Positions 1-4,504 are shown, counted from the stretch's first letter. The stretch: DNA of 5,621 nt from Planctomycetota bacterium (GCA_024278285.1 JAJRTM010000917.1:1-5621); one strand, 5' to 3'. Notes: generated by a model not told the origin, from the letters alone. Numbers and translations: made by a program.

Positions 1-533
1 GGGGCATACGGTTCGTGCCCTTGTGGATCAGCCAGCGAGGTATGCAATAAACCAATGTTGTATAAACCGCTGTTTTTTGGGGGATAATCGACCGCAAAGT
101 TATCGAACTCAGCCGCCTTCCCGAAAGATCGTCCATACACAGCGACTCCCAGTTCTTGCAACTTATTATTTTTCGCAGTGGCTGGTTTTTTGTGAGGCAG
201 TAATTCGACATTGTCCGGCAATCGCAGCGATTTTGTCATTTTGTTTGCCGCATCGTGGTTGCCGCTGATCATTACCACGGGAATCTCAGCTTCGCGAAGC
301 TTACTCATCTGCAATACAAAAAACAGCCCCGTGTTATAGTCCTCCCAGTTGCCATCGTAAATATCACCTGCGATTAAAACAAAATCAACCTCTTGTTCAA
401 TCGCCAACTCAACCAGATTTTCTAACGCCCGCCGGGTCGCTTCACGGATTTCCTCTGCCGGCGCACCTTCATACCGTTCCAATCCACGCAATGGGCTATC
501 AAGATGAATATCAGCCGCATGAATAAATTTCAT
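1..533 (-). CDS. SbcD/Mre11/YhaO-like DNA-repair metallophosphoesterase, 5' part only
   Basis: This gene begins at the ATG complementary to 531-533 and runs off the left edge, giving 177 residues with no stop. Its N-terminus, MKFIHAADIHLDSPLRGLER, is the hallmark of the bacterial Mre11/SbcD/YhaO nucleases. Calcineurin-type metal-binding motifs appear in order: D8-x-H10, GDIYD at 56-60, GNHD at 91-94, and GLLHT with His164, followed by GHEPYA, typical of the YhaO branch. Family members bind two Mn ions, act as 3'-5' exonuclease/endonuclease on DNA ends in the cytoplasm, and usually pair with a Rad50/SbcC-like or YhaN-like ATPase. That partner, if present, should lie beyond the left edge. Full-length relatives are about 400 residues, so more than half is missing. 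An AGGA complementary to 543-546 lies 9 nt before the ATG and supports this start. The assignment to the superfamily is firm; SbcD proper versus YhaO is less certain. Confidence 0.9.
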   Translation of the reverse strand, partial: MKFIHAADIHLDSPLRGLERYEGAPAEEIREATRRALENLVELAIEQEVDFVLIAGDIYDGNWEDYNTGLFFVLQMSKLREAEIPVVMISGNHDAANKMTKSLRLPDNVELLPHKKPATAKNNKLQELGVAVYGRSFGKAAEFDNFAVDYPPKNSGLYNIGLLHTSLADPQGHEPYA

Positions 534-542
534 CCTGTGATT

Positions 543-546
543 TCCT
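543..546 (-). promoter_or_regulatory. Ribosome binding site of the repair nuclease gene
   Basis: AGGA on the minus strand, 9 nt upstream of the ATG at 533. It abuts the 25-bp leader repeat that starts at 545, so the repeat reaches into the translation initiation region of this gene. Confidence 0.5.
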
Positions 547-569
547 AACCCGGATAAACCGGAACCAAA
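545..569. repeat. 25-bp leader repeat, copy 1
   Basis: Begins CTAACCCGGATAAACCGG and ends AACCAAA. It matches the copy at 691-715 at 24 of 25 positions (G versus A at position 8). It lies 4 bp before palindrome A and touches the ribosome binding site of the minus-strand nuclease gene. Confidence 0.85.
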
Positions 570-573
570 TAAG

Positions 574-645
574 TTGTAGCCACACTCGCCAGAGTGTGGA
601 CGAATGATTAACCCGATTTCCACCGTCTGGCGACGGTCGCTACAA
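574..645. repeat. Palindrome A: REP-doublet-like element (two GTAG hairpins, inverted)
   Basis: The 72-bp element is bounded by a perfect 7-bp inverted repeat (TTGTAGC 574-580 and GCTACAA 639-645). Just inside each end, GTAG directly abuts a hairpin. On the left, GTAG 576-579 is followed by an 8-bp perfect stem, CCACACTC (580-587) / GAGTGTGG (592-599), with loop GCCA. On the right, read on the minus strand, GTAG (complement of 640-643) is followed by a stem around ACCGTC/GACGGT (622-627/632-637), again with loop GCCA. The stems differ in sequence but both pair. This is the arrangement of an inverted pair of REP sequences (a BIME). I do not recognise the exact family and no RAYT transposase is encoded in the window. 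Confidence 0.8.
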
Positions 646-650
646 TCTAA

Positions 651-676
651 GATCCTGCCAGTTTTGCGCAGGATTT
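651..676. repeat. Trailer repeat, copy 1, with small hairpin
   Basis: Contains a 7-bp stem, ATCCTGC (652-658) / GCAGGAT (668-674). The segment resembles 900-927: both have ATCCTGCCA, a T-rich middle, then GCAG and ATTT. It follows palindrome A as the second copy follows palindrome B. Confidence 0.6.
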
Positions 677-690
677 CAGTGAATAAGATA

Positions 691-715
691 CTAACCCAGA
701 TAAACCGGAACCAAA
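691..715. repeat. 25-bp leader repeat, copy 2
   Basis: Begins CTAACCCAGATAAACCGG; one mismatch to the copy at 545-569, 146 bp away in the same orientation. It lies 12 bp before palindrome B, so the same leader precedes two different palindromes. Confidence 0.85.
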
Positions 716-727
716 AACTAATGACGA

Positions 728-886
728 GGGTAGCCCGACCACTTCAGTGGTTGGGTGCTGCCAGGCACAAGATGCTCGCGCCATGTGCGTTCATTATCAT
801 TAAAACTTCCAATAAAAAAAGGGACCGACATGGCGCGAGCCTCTTGTTGCTTCGCAACCCAGCCGCTAAAAGCGGATGGGCTACCC
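728..886. repeat. Palindrome B: long REP-doublet-like element (159 bp)
   Basis: Concentric inverted repeats share a centre at 807: a perfect 9-bp outer pair, GGGTAGCCC (728-736) / GGGCTACCC (878-886), and a perfect 13-bp inner pair, GCTCGCGCCATGT (774-786) and its complement (828-840). Each arm also has its own hairpins. Left: GTAG (730-733) abuts a 10-bp stem with one G-T wobble at 734-755. Right: CTAC (881-884) abuts the stem 858-880 with one mismatch. Beyond these, small hairpins lie at matching positions, GTGC/GCAC (755-768) and GTTGC/GCAAC (846-858). The 41-bp middle (787-827) is AT-rich and unpaired. The GTAG plus hairpin plan is the same as in palindrome A. Confidence 0.8.
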
Positions 887-899
887 AGTTATTTCAAAA

Positions 900-927
900 T
901 ATCCTGCCACTTTTTATGCAGTATTTC
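900..927. repeat. Trailer repeat, copy 2
   Basis: TATCCTGCCACTTTTTATGC followed by AGTATTT, an approximate copy of 651-676. The pairing GCAGGAT seen in copy 1 is degraded here. It sits between palindrome B and the stop of the lactonase gene. Confidence 0.5.
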
Positions 928-954
928 TATGATCAAGGACGGAGGGATCAAAAA

Positions 955-2223
955 TCACTTCATCAAATCGAGAAAAACGATGTGTGATGGGTTACCAACC
1001 GGGACGTAGTGGTTGGTGAATTTGAGGCTGCCTGTTTTTCGATTCACTTCAAAAACGGCAACACTGTCTGCTCGTTGATTACAACAATAAAGAAATTGTC
1101 CGGTCGGATCGAAACTGAAACTGCGTGGATAATTTCCGCGTGTCCATTCCTCCCCGACGAAAGTAAGTTTGCCGTTTTTTGGATCAATGGAAAAGATTCC
1201 AATACTGTCGTGCAGCCGATTGCCCGCATAAACGAATTTTCCATCTGATGAAACCAGTATTTCAGAACAGAAATTACTCCCTGCAAAACCGGGCGGCAAT
1301 GATGAAATCGTCTGACGAGCGGTCAGCTTTCCCGCTTTGGGATCGTAATCAAACAAAACAATCGTCGAGCCTTCTTCCTGAATCGAGTAGAACCAGTGGC
1401 CGTTGGGATGAAAGTGAAAGTGCCGAGGTCCATCACCAGGCGGGAGAGAAATCGAAGGCGGTTTATTTGCAATTAACTTGCCTGCTTTGTCGTCGAACTT
1501 CCAAATGAAAATCTTATCCAGTCCCAGATCAACGTGTATCACAAAGCGTCCTGATGGATCCGATTGAATTTGATGGGCGTGAGTTCGATCATGCCCGCTG
1601 AAGGCAAAACTGCCCGGTGGAGCGTGAACTGCCTTTGTCGGGCCAATTTTACCGGCATCAATTTTAATATCCGATGCTTCGCCGATGCGACCATCAGGCA
1701 GAATCGGAAAAATGGAAACCGATCCACCAAAATAATTAGCCACCAGCAAAAAGCGACCAGAAGGATGAAGACTGACATAAGTCGGGCCGGCTCCTCCAGA
1801 AGGAACCGTATTGAGGATTGTTAATTTTCCATTTTTACGATTGATCGCAAAGGAGCTGATTGTCCCATGCTTTTCTTTTCCGACGCGATCTGTTTCGTTG
1901 GTGGAATAAAGTCGGGTTCCTTCAGCATTCACAGTCATGCAGTTCGGACTTGTTCCCATTTCGTAAACCCCGGCAGGTGTTGCCGCACCGGTTTCACGAT
2001 TGATTTCAAAAAGATGAATGCCCCGTCCATTACCTGGCGGCAGATCGACCTGTGTTGCAAGCATATCTTTTAATGGAGCACTGAAAGTTCCCACATACAT
2101 CATCAGCGGACCGCAGGCATTTTTCGATTCCGCATGAAGCGAACTGTTCGAAAAGATCGTTGCTCCAGCCAATACAGCACTGTTTTTTAGAAATGATCGC
2201 CGAGTTTTGTCAGATATATTCAT
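955..2223 (-). CDS. Tat-exported lactonase / YbhE-like 6-phosphogluconolactonase-family beta-propeller
   Basis: A 422-residue protein. A twin-arginine signal (RRSFLK at 8-13, then a hydrophobic stretch and a likely cleavage near SLHA-ES around 31) predicts export in folded form. The mature part starts MMYVGT and consists of repeated blades, each closing with a module such as NGKLT (131-135), AGKLIAN (248-), AGKLTAR (298-), NGKLTFV (350-) or TGSLKFT (398-). Family landmarks include HAHQ (215-218), DLGLDKI (232-238), GPRHFHFHPNG (265-275), SEILVSSDGKFVYAGNR (320-336) and GNYPRSFSFDPTGQFLYCCN (363-382). This is the COG2706 seven-bladed propeller. Some relatives hydrolyse 6-phosphogluconolactone in the cytoplasm; an exported version is unlikely to serve the pentose phosphate pathway, and its substrate here is unknown. 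The start is fixed by the Tat signal; the ribosome binding site is weak. It is flanked on both sides by repeat elements and appears monocistronic. Confidence 0.9.
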   Translation of the reverse strand: MNISDKTRRSFLKNSAVLAGATIFSNSSLHAESKNACGPLMMYVGTFSAPLKDMLATQVDLPPGNGRGIHLFEINRETGAATPAGVYEMGTSPNCMTVNAEGTRLYSTNETDRVGKEKHGTISSFAINRKNGKLTILNTVPSGGAGPTYVSLHPSGRFLLVANYFGGSVSIFPILPDGRIGEASDIKIDAGKIGPTKAVHAPPGSFAFSGHDRTHAHQIQSDPSGRFVIHVDLGLDKIFIWKFDDKAGKLIANKPPSISLPPGDGPRHFHFHPNGHWFYSIQEEGSTIVLFDYDPKAGKLTARQTISSLPPGFAGSNFCSEILVSSDGKFVYAGNRLHDSIGIFSIDPKNGKLTFVGEEWTRGNYPRSFSFDPTGQFLYCCNQRADSVAVFEVNRKTGSLKFTNHYVPVGNPSHIVFLDLMK

Positions 2224-2254
2224 GGAGTAGCAACCTGTATGGAATTATTGATAT

Positions 2255-2262
2255 CAAAAAGT
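2255..2262. repeat. Left flanking direct repeat of the foldback element
   Basis: CAAAAAGT immediately outside the left terminal inverted repeat. The right flank at 2577-2585 reads CAAAAAAGT, the same word with one extra A. This looks like a target-site duplication, but A-runs can match by chance. Confidence 0.45.
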
Positions 2263-2576
2263 CTGTCTCTACCGGATTCTATGTGTCGGTTTGAGTGAGT
2301 AATAATCGCTTTGCGTCGAGCTGGCAATTACTGTCGAGTTTTACTGTTTTTTGGCTGAAGGCCTATTTTACCATAGCCTGGGGCATCGCCCCAGGCAAAA
2401 GGATCAGATTCACTTATTGGCTGAAAGCCATAAACAAAAGCATTGAATATGGCTTTCAGCCAAAGGGGCTTATTCTGATCTCTTCCTGGGGCGATGCCCC
2501 AGGCTATGATGAGATTGGCCTTCAGCCAATAAAAAACGACTTGGAATTACTGGCACATAGAATCCGGTAGAGTCAG
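2263..2576. mobile_element. 314-bp MITE-like foldback element with 23-bp terminal inverted repeats
   Basis: The ends 2263-2285 and 2554-2576 are inverted copies matching at 22 of 23 positions; the core is CTCTACCGGATTCTATGTG. Inside is a second set of concentric inverted repeats centred on 2440: TTGGCTGAAGGCC (2351-2363/2517-2529), a 24-bp perfect pair (2372-2395/2485-2508), GATCAGA (2402-2408/2474-2480, offset by one) and TTGGCTGAAAGCCAT (2417-2431/2449-2463). The left spacer between outer and inner repeats is about 41 bp longer than the right one. No transposase is encoded, so a non-autonomous element moved in trans is the best reading. It could instead be a large structured RNA. The family is not recognised. 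Confidence 0.65.
2372..2508. repeat. Palindrome C: third (G/A)TAG hairpin pair
   Basis: Each 24-bp arm contains ATAG abutting an 8-bp perfect stem, CCTGGGGC-ATC-GCCCCAGG. The left copy is ATAG 2373-2376 and hairpin 2377-2395; the right copy, on the minus strand, is the complement of 2504-2507 with hairpin 2485-2503. The two arms are identical, unlike those of palindromes A and B. The plan is the same REP-doublet plan with ATAG in place of GTAG. It is nested inside the larger foldback element. Confidence 0.75.
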
Positions 2577-2585
2577 CAAAAAAGT
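2577..2585. repeat. Right flanking direct repeat of the foldback element
   Basis: CAAAAAAGT, partner of CAAAAAGT at 2255-2262. Its A-run is also the T-run of the putative csrA terminator on the minus strand. Confidence 0.45.
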
Positions 2586-2640
2586 GAGTGTTCGAGAGAC
2601 TGTTTCCCGTGGGCCTTGCACAAAATTGGCCTCTCGAACA
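2578..2640 (-). terminator. Probable Rho-independent terminator of csrA
   Basis: On the minus strand, downstream of the csrA stop, a perfect 10-bp stem, TGTTCGAGAG / CTCTCGAACA (2640-2631 and 2598-2589), is followed after five bases by six Ts (2583-2578). The loop is long (32 nt) but contains GGCC/GGCC, which can pair and shorten it. The T-run is slightly displaced from the stem, so strength is uncertain. Confidence 0.5.
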
Positions 2641-2717
2641 GTACACTATAATATATCAGATTAAATTGCGACTCGCCAAGCGGGAATTCATCTTTGCCGC
2701 TTTCAATAACCGCACCC

Positions 2718-2945
2718 TCAACCGGCTTCGCAATGATTTCCTTCATACCCAGCCAGGGCAAATTCCCGATTGTTGATGCGACGAGGTTCCATCAATTCGC
2801 CTCGCATAATTTGATAATCGGGATTCGCTTCCAAGCCGATGCGAATACTCGATTCACTAATTTTGATCACTTTGAGAACGATTTCTTCTCCCTCTGGAGT
2901 GACGATGACGATTTCTTCCTGTTTTTTTCGTGATAAGACAAGCAT
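2718..2945 (-). CDS. csrA: Carbon storage regulator CsrA
   Basis: A 75-residue CsrA/RsmA protein. This small dimeric RNA-binding protein recognises GGA motifs in mRNA leaders and usually blocks or alters translation. The sequence follows the family throughout: MLVLSRKKQE forming strand 1, then EIVIV, EEIVLKVIKI, IRIGLEANPDYQIMRGEL with the RNA-contacting Arg48, and a C-terminal helix from about 52. It is some 14 residues longer than the 61-residue E. coli protein, with a tail ending HCEAG. An in-frame ATG exists 69 bp upstream, but the family begins exactly at MLVLSR and this ATG has an AGGGGA five bases before it. The gene stands alone: divergent from queE across 598 bp and followed by a probable terminator. 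Flagellar partners (fliW, fliC), often next to csrA, are not present in this window. Confidence 0.95.
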   Translation of the reverse strand: MLVLSRKKQEEIVIVTPEGEEIVLKVIKISESSIRIGLEANPDYQIMRGELMEPRRINNREFALAGYEGNHCEAG

Positions 2946-2950
2946 ATTGA

Positions 2951-2956
2951 TCCCCT
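2951..2956 (-). promoter_or_regulatory. csrA ribosome binding site, possible CsrA autoregulatory site
   Basis: AGGGGA on the minus strand, five bases before the ATG. It decides the csrA start. Because it contains GGA, the CsrA recognition core, CsrA could bind it and repress its own translation as known in other bacteria. This is inference; no flanking hairpin presenting GGA in a loop was seen. Confidence 0.6.
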
Positions 2957-3036
2957 GAATTTTGATGGATGATGTGAAAGTAGGTGCGTATCTTTGGAAC
3001 CTATCTTTATTCAAAAAAACAGTTTGAACGGAGGGG

Positions 3037-3094
3037 AGACATTCTTGTCTGCCTTTAATACGCGATGCTCAAACAGGACAGACTCCGAATGTCT
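3037..3094. repeat. Imperfect inverted repeat in the csrA upstream region
   Basis: AGACATTCTTGTCTG (3037-3051) opposes CAGACTCCGAATGTCT (3079-3094) with a few mismatches, and each arm can also pair with itself (AGACA/TGTCT at 3037-3050). It could be an operator-like or structured element of the csrA leader; evidence is limited to the symmetry. Confidence 0.35.
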
Positions 3095-3209
3095 GTGCTT
3101 CTTTTGAATGAATAGAGATCCCCTCAAATGAAAAGCGATGAGAGAGAACCCGAACGTTATCGAACCGGAATCGCATGAAAGAAAAGCGTGCTGAGTTCGC
3201 GTCGTTTTG

Positions 3210-3227
3210 CGATGTGCTGCCACATCG
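3210..3227. other. Perfect 7-bp hairpin
   Basis: CGATGTG (3210-3216), loop CTGC, CACATCG (3221-3227). A further CGATGT at 3247-3252 could compete for pairing with ACATCG at 3222-3227, giving two mutually exclusive folds. It lies in the middle of the csrA/queE divergent spacer, about 320 bp before queE, with no obvious role. Confidence 0.35.
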
Positions 3228-3493
3228 GGGAGAACTGCCAGGAGAACGATGTCATATTAACATCTCGTACAAAAGCCCGTAATTCTCTACGAGCAAGAGG
3301 CCGACCATTTAAGCACCGGTCGAACGTGCCAAGTTTTTGTATCGGTTGAACAAGTCAACTCGACGAAGTGTAGCGATGTGCATTTTGCACGCAAGAGCAA
3401 TATCATCATTTTTCGCATTTTCTGGTGTACAGTGGTGATCAGTCAAAATGAGAGCAGCCTGATTTCCTGACGTATCCGTGACATTTTGATTGA

Positions 3494-3526
3494 TGCTCTG
3501 TATAAACTGTTGCTCTGTATAAACTG
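3494..3526. repeat. 17-bp tandem repeat upstream of queE, each with TATAAA
   Basis: TGCTCTGTATAAACTG occurs at 3494-3509 and again at 3511-3526 with one T between, a perfect 16-bp repeat with a 17-bp period. Each unit carries TATAAA, which resembles a -10 hexamer, and the second ends 17 bp before the GTG of queE. No matching -35 was found at the right distance for either. Confidence 0.7.
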
Positions 3527-3543
3527 CTGGCCGCTACTTAATC

Positions 3544-4248
3544 GTGTTTCATTCAGGAAATAGATACTTGCTGGTTTCGGAAATTTTTGCATCCATTCAA
3601 GGGGAAGGACAACATACCGGCACGCCGAGTGTGTTTGTTCGGCTGTCTGGTTGTAACTTGCGATGCTCATTCTGCGATACACCTTATGCGTCCTGGTCGC
3701 CGGAAGGGGAGCAGATGTCGGTGGGCGAAATTGTTGAAGTCGTCAAGCAGTGGTGGTATCCGCATGTGGTCATCACGGGAGGCGAACCGATGATCTTTGC
3801 CGATTTGAATGAGTTGGCAATCGCATTAAAAAAACAGGATCGCTTCATCACGATTGAAACTGCTGGGACCGTCTTTCAAGATTTGCCGATCGATTTAATG
3901 TCGATCAGCCCGAAACGAAGCAATTCAACGCCGCTTAACGATGCGACCTGGTCAGTCCGTCACGAACAACGCAGACACGTTCCCGAAGCGATCCGTTCGC
4001 TGTTTGAATCTTATGCGTGTCAATTCAAATTTGTGATTGATCAAGCCAAAGATGTCAATGACGTGCTGGAATATCTGGACGAATTCCCCGAGATCGACAG
4101 ACGAAATGTCTGGTTGATGCCGCAGGCGATTGAAGCGAAATCGCTGGTGGAAAAAATGATCTGGCTGCAACCGCTCGCCATGCAGCACGGTTTTCATCTT
4201 TCCACAAGATTACAAATTCAACAATTCGGCAACAAGCGAGGCACTTAA
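3544..4248 (+). CDS. queE: 7-carboxy-7-deazaguanine synthase QueE (radical SAM)
   Basis: QueE converts 6-carboxytetrahydropterin to 7-carboxy-7-deazaguanine in the pathway to preQ0, queuosine-modified tRNA and related deazapurines; it is cytoplasmic and needs SAM, a [4Fe-4S] cluster and Mg. From the GTG start the protein has 234 residues (E. coli 223). It shows [10 protein letters not shown] (13-22), the cluster motif C37-x3-C41-x2-C44 in [17 protein letters not shown], the SAM-binding TGGEP (78-82), ETAGT (105-109), SPK (122-124) and the C-terminal [13 protein letters not shown] (222-234). The start is uncertain. GTG at 3544 has no visible ribosome binding site, whereas TTG at 3568 has AGGAAA seven bases upstream and gives a 226-residue protein starting right before VSEIF, as relatives do. 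An in-frame stop at 3520 excludes earlier starts. The other pathway genes (queC, queD, queF) are not in the window. Confidence 0.95.
   Translation: MFHSGNRYLLVSEIFASIQGEGQHTGTPSVFVRLSGCNLRCSFCDTPYASWSPEGEQMSVGEIVEVVKQWWYPHVVITGGEPMIFADLNELAIALKKQDRFITIETAGTVFQDLPIDLMSISPKRSNSTPLNDATWSVRHEQRRHVPEAIRSLFESYACQFKFVIDQAKDVNDVLEYLDEFPEIDRRNVWLMPQAIEAKSLVEKMIWLQPLAMQHGFHLSTRLQIQQFGNKRGT
3555..3560 (+). promoter_or_regulatory. Candidate ribosome binding site favouring a TTG start of queE
   Basis: AGGAAA seven bases before TTG 3568-3570, which is in frame with queE (codon 9 of the longer form). The longer GTG form has no purine-rich sequence at a suitable distance. Confidence 0.5.
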
Positions 4249-4289
4249 AAGCAGATCGATTCTTCCTCTATTTTAATGGCTGAAGATTT

Positions 4290-4326
4290 GAAAAAGCCAC
4301 GGATGAGCACAGATTTTCACGGATAA
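4290..4326. repeat. CCACGGATGA-type repeat, copy 1
   Basis: Contains GAAAAAGCCACGGATGAGC, then ACAGATTTTCACGGATAAA. Its two CACGGAT words are direct repeats 21 bp apart. This wording resembles a short repeat scattered through intergenic DNA of planctomycetes and related phyla, from memory rather than a search. A variant lies at 4505-4530. Confidence 0.5.
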
Positions 4327-4445
4327 ATTCTTCTACAGAAGCAAGACGACAGAATATGATCCTTTCTTCCTGATGGCATTGCTAGAAACGCTTGAATAGT
4401 CAGAGGAATTCTACACAATCTGCACTCAGAACAGGAAGCGTCATT

Positions 4446-4471
4446 CTCAGCCACTCATCATTGAATAGTTA
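4446..4471. repeat. Left half of inverted repeat flanking mtfA
   Basis: The core AGCCACTCATCATTGAATAG continues with TTA to 4471. It matches the complement of 5419-5441 at 21 of 23 positions, with weaker matching 3 bp further out. The partner lies 948 bp away, so mtfA sits between the two halves. Confidence 0.65.
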
Positions 4472-4504
4472 TCACTTTCCAGCCTGATGGAACTTAGATG
4501 AGTA

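Larger units (their letters stand above)
534..954. other. Gene-free 421-bp region built of palindromic repeats
   Basis: No convincing coding sequence lies between the lactonase stop at 955 and the nuclease start at 533. The region is almost entirely accounted for by two modules in tandem. Module 1 is leader 545-569, palindrome A 574-645 and trailer hairpin 651-676. Module 2 is leader 691-715, palindrome B 728-886 and trailer 900-927. Reading frames that stay open across it are translations of these repeats. I found no clear T-tract terminator for the lactonase gene; the palindromes themselves could act as transcript ends or as 3'-end protectors. Confidence 0.7.
2224..2717. other. Gene-free 494-bp region: foldback element and csrA terminator
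   Basis: Between the csrA stop (2718) and the lactonase start (2223). It holds the foldback element 2263-2576, short flanking direct repeats and a hairpin/T-run consistent with a csrA terminator (2578-2640). If the foldback element is an insertion, the lactonase promoter must lie within it or in the 39 bp between 2224 and 2262. I could not identify a convincing -35/-10 pair. Confidence 0.65.
2946..3543. other. 598-bp divergent intergenic region between csrA and queE
   Basis: No convincing gene. The csrA leader and promoter on the minus strand and the queE promoter on the plus strand must lie here. It contains an imperfect inverted repeat at 3037-3094, a 7-bp perfect hairpin at 3210-3227, a short GTGCA/TGCAC hairpin near 3379-3391 and a 17-bp tandem repeat at 3494-3526. 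I saw no riboswitch I could recognise, and no strong sigma-70-type -35/-10 pair. Confidence 0.6.

Noticed and set aside
604..987. Open reading frames of 84-127 codons on the plus strand in the repeat region
   Set aside because: They translate through palindromes A and B and the end of the lactonase gene. They have no family resemblance, and the DNA is explained by inverted repeats.
2295..2570. 91-codon plus-strand reading frame
   Set aside because: It lies wholly in the foldback element; the apparent protein is a translation of both arms of the palindrome.
2946..3014. Longer csrA with 23 extra N-terminal residues
   Set aside because: CsrA proteins begin at ML(V/I)L(S/T)R and that Met has an AGGGGA at five bases; the extension resembles nothing in the family.
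3011..3223. 70-codon minus-strand reading frame upstream of csrA
   Set aside because: Composition is not protein-like, there is no recognisable domain, and it occupies the region expected to hold the csrA leader.
3015..3260. CsrB/RsmZ-like sponge RNA divergent from csrA
   Set aside because: About six GGA words in 245 nt on the plus strand is close to what chance gives, and they are not set in hairpin loops.
3249..3260. Three-codon open frame (ATG TCA TAT TAA) after AGGAGAACG
   Set aside because: A ribosome-binding-site-like sequence before a tiny frame is interesting, but nothing connects it to a downstream gene nearly 300 bp away.
3250..3543. preQ1 riboswitch upstream of queE
   Set aside because: I looked for the short preQ1 pseudoknot pattern with a C-rich loop and A-rich tail and found none.
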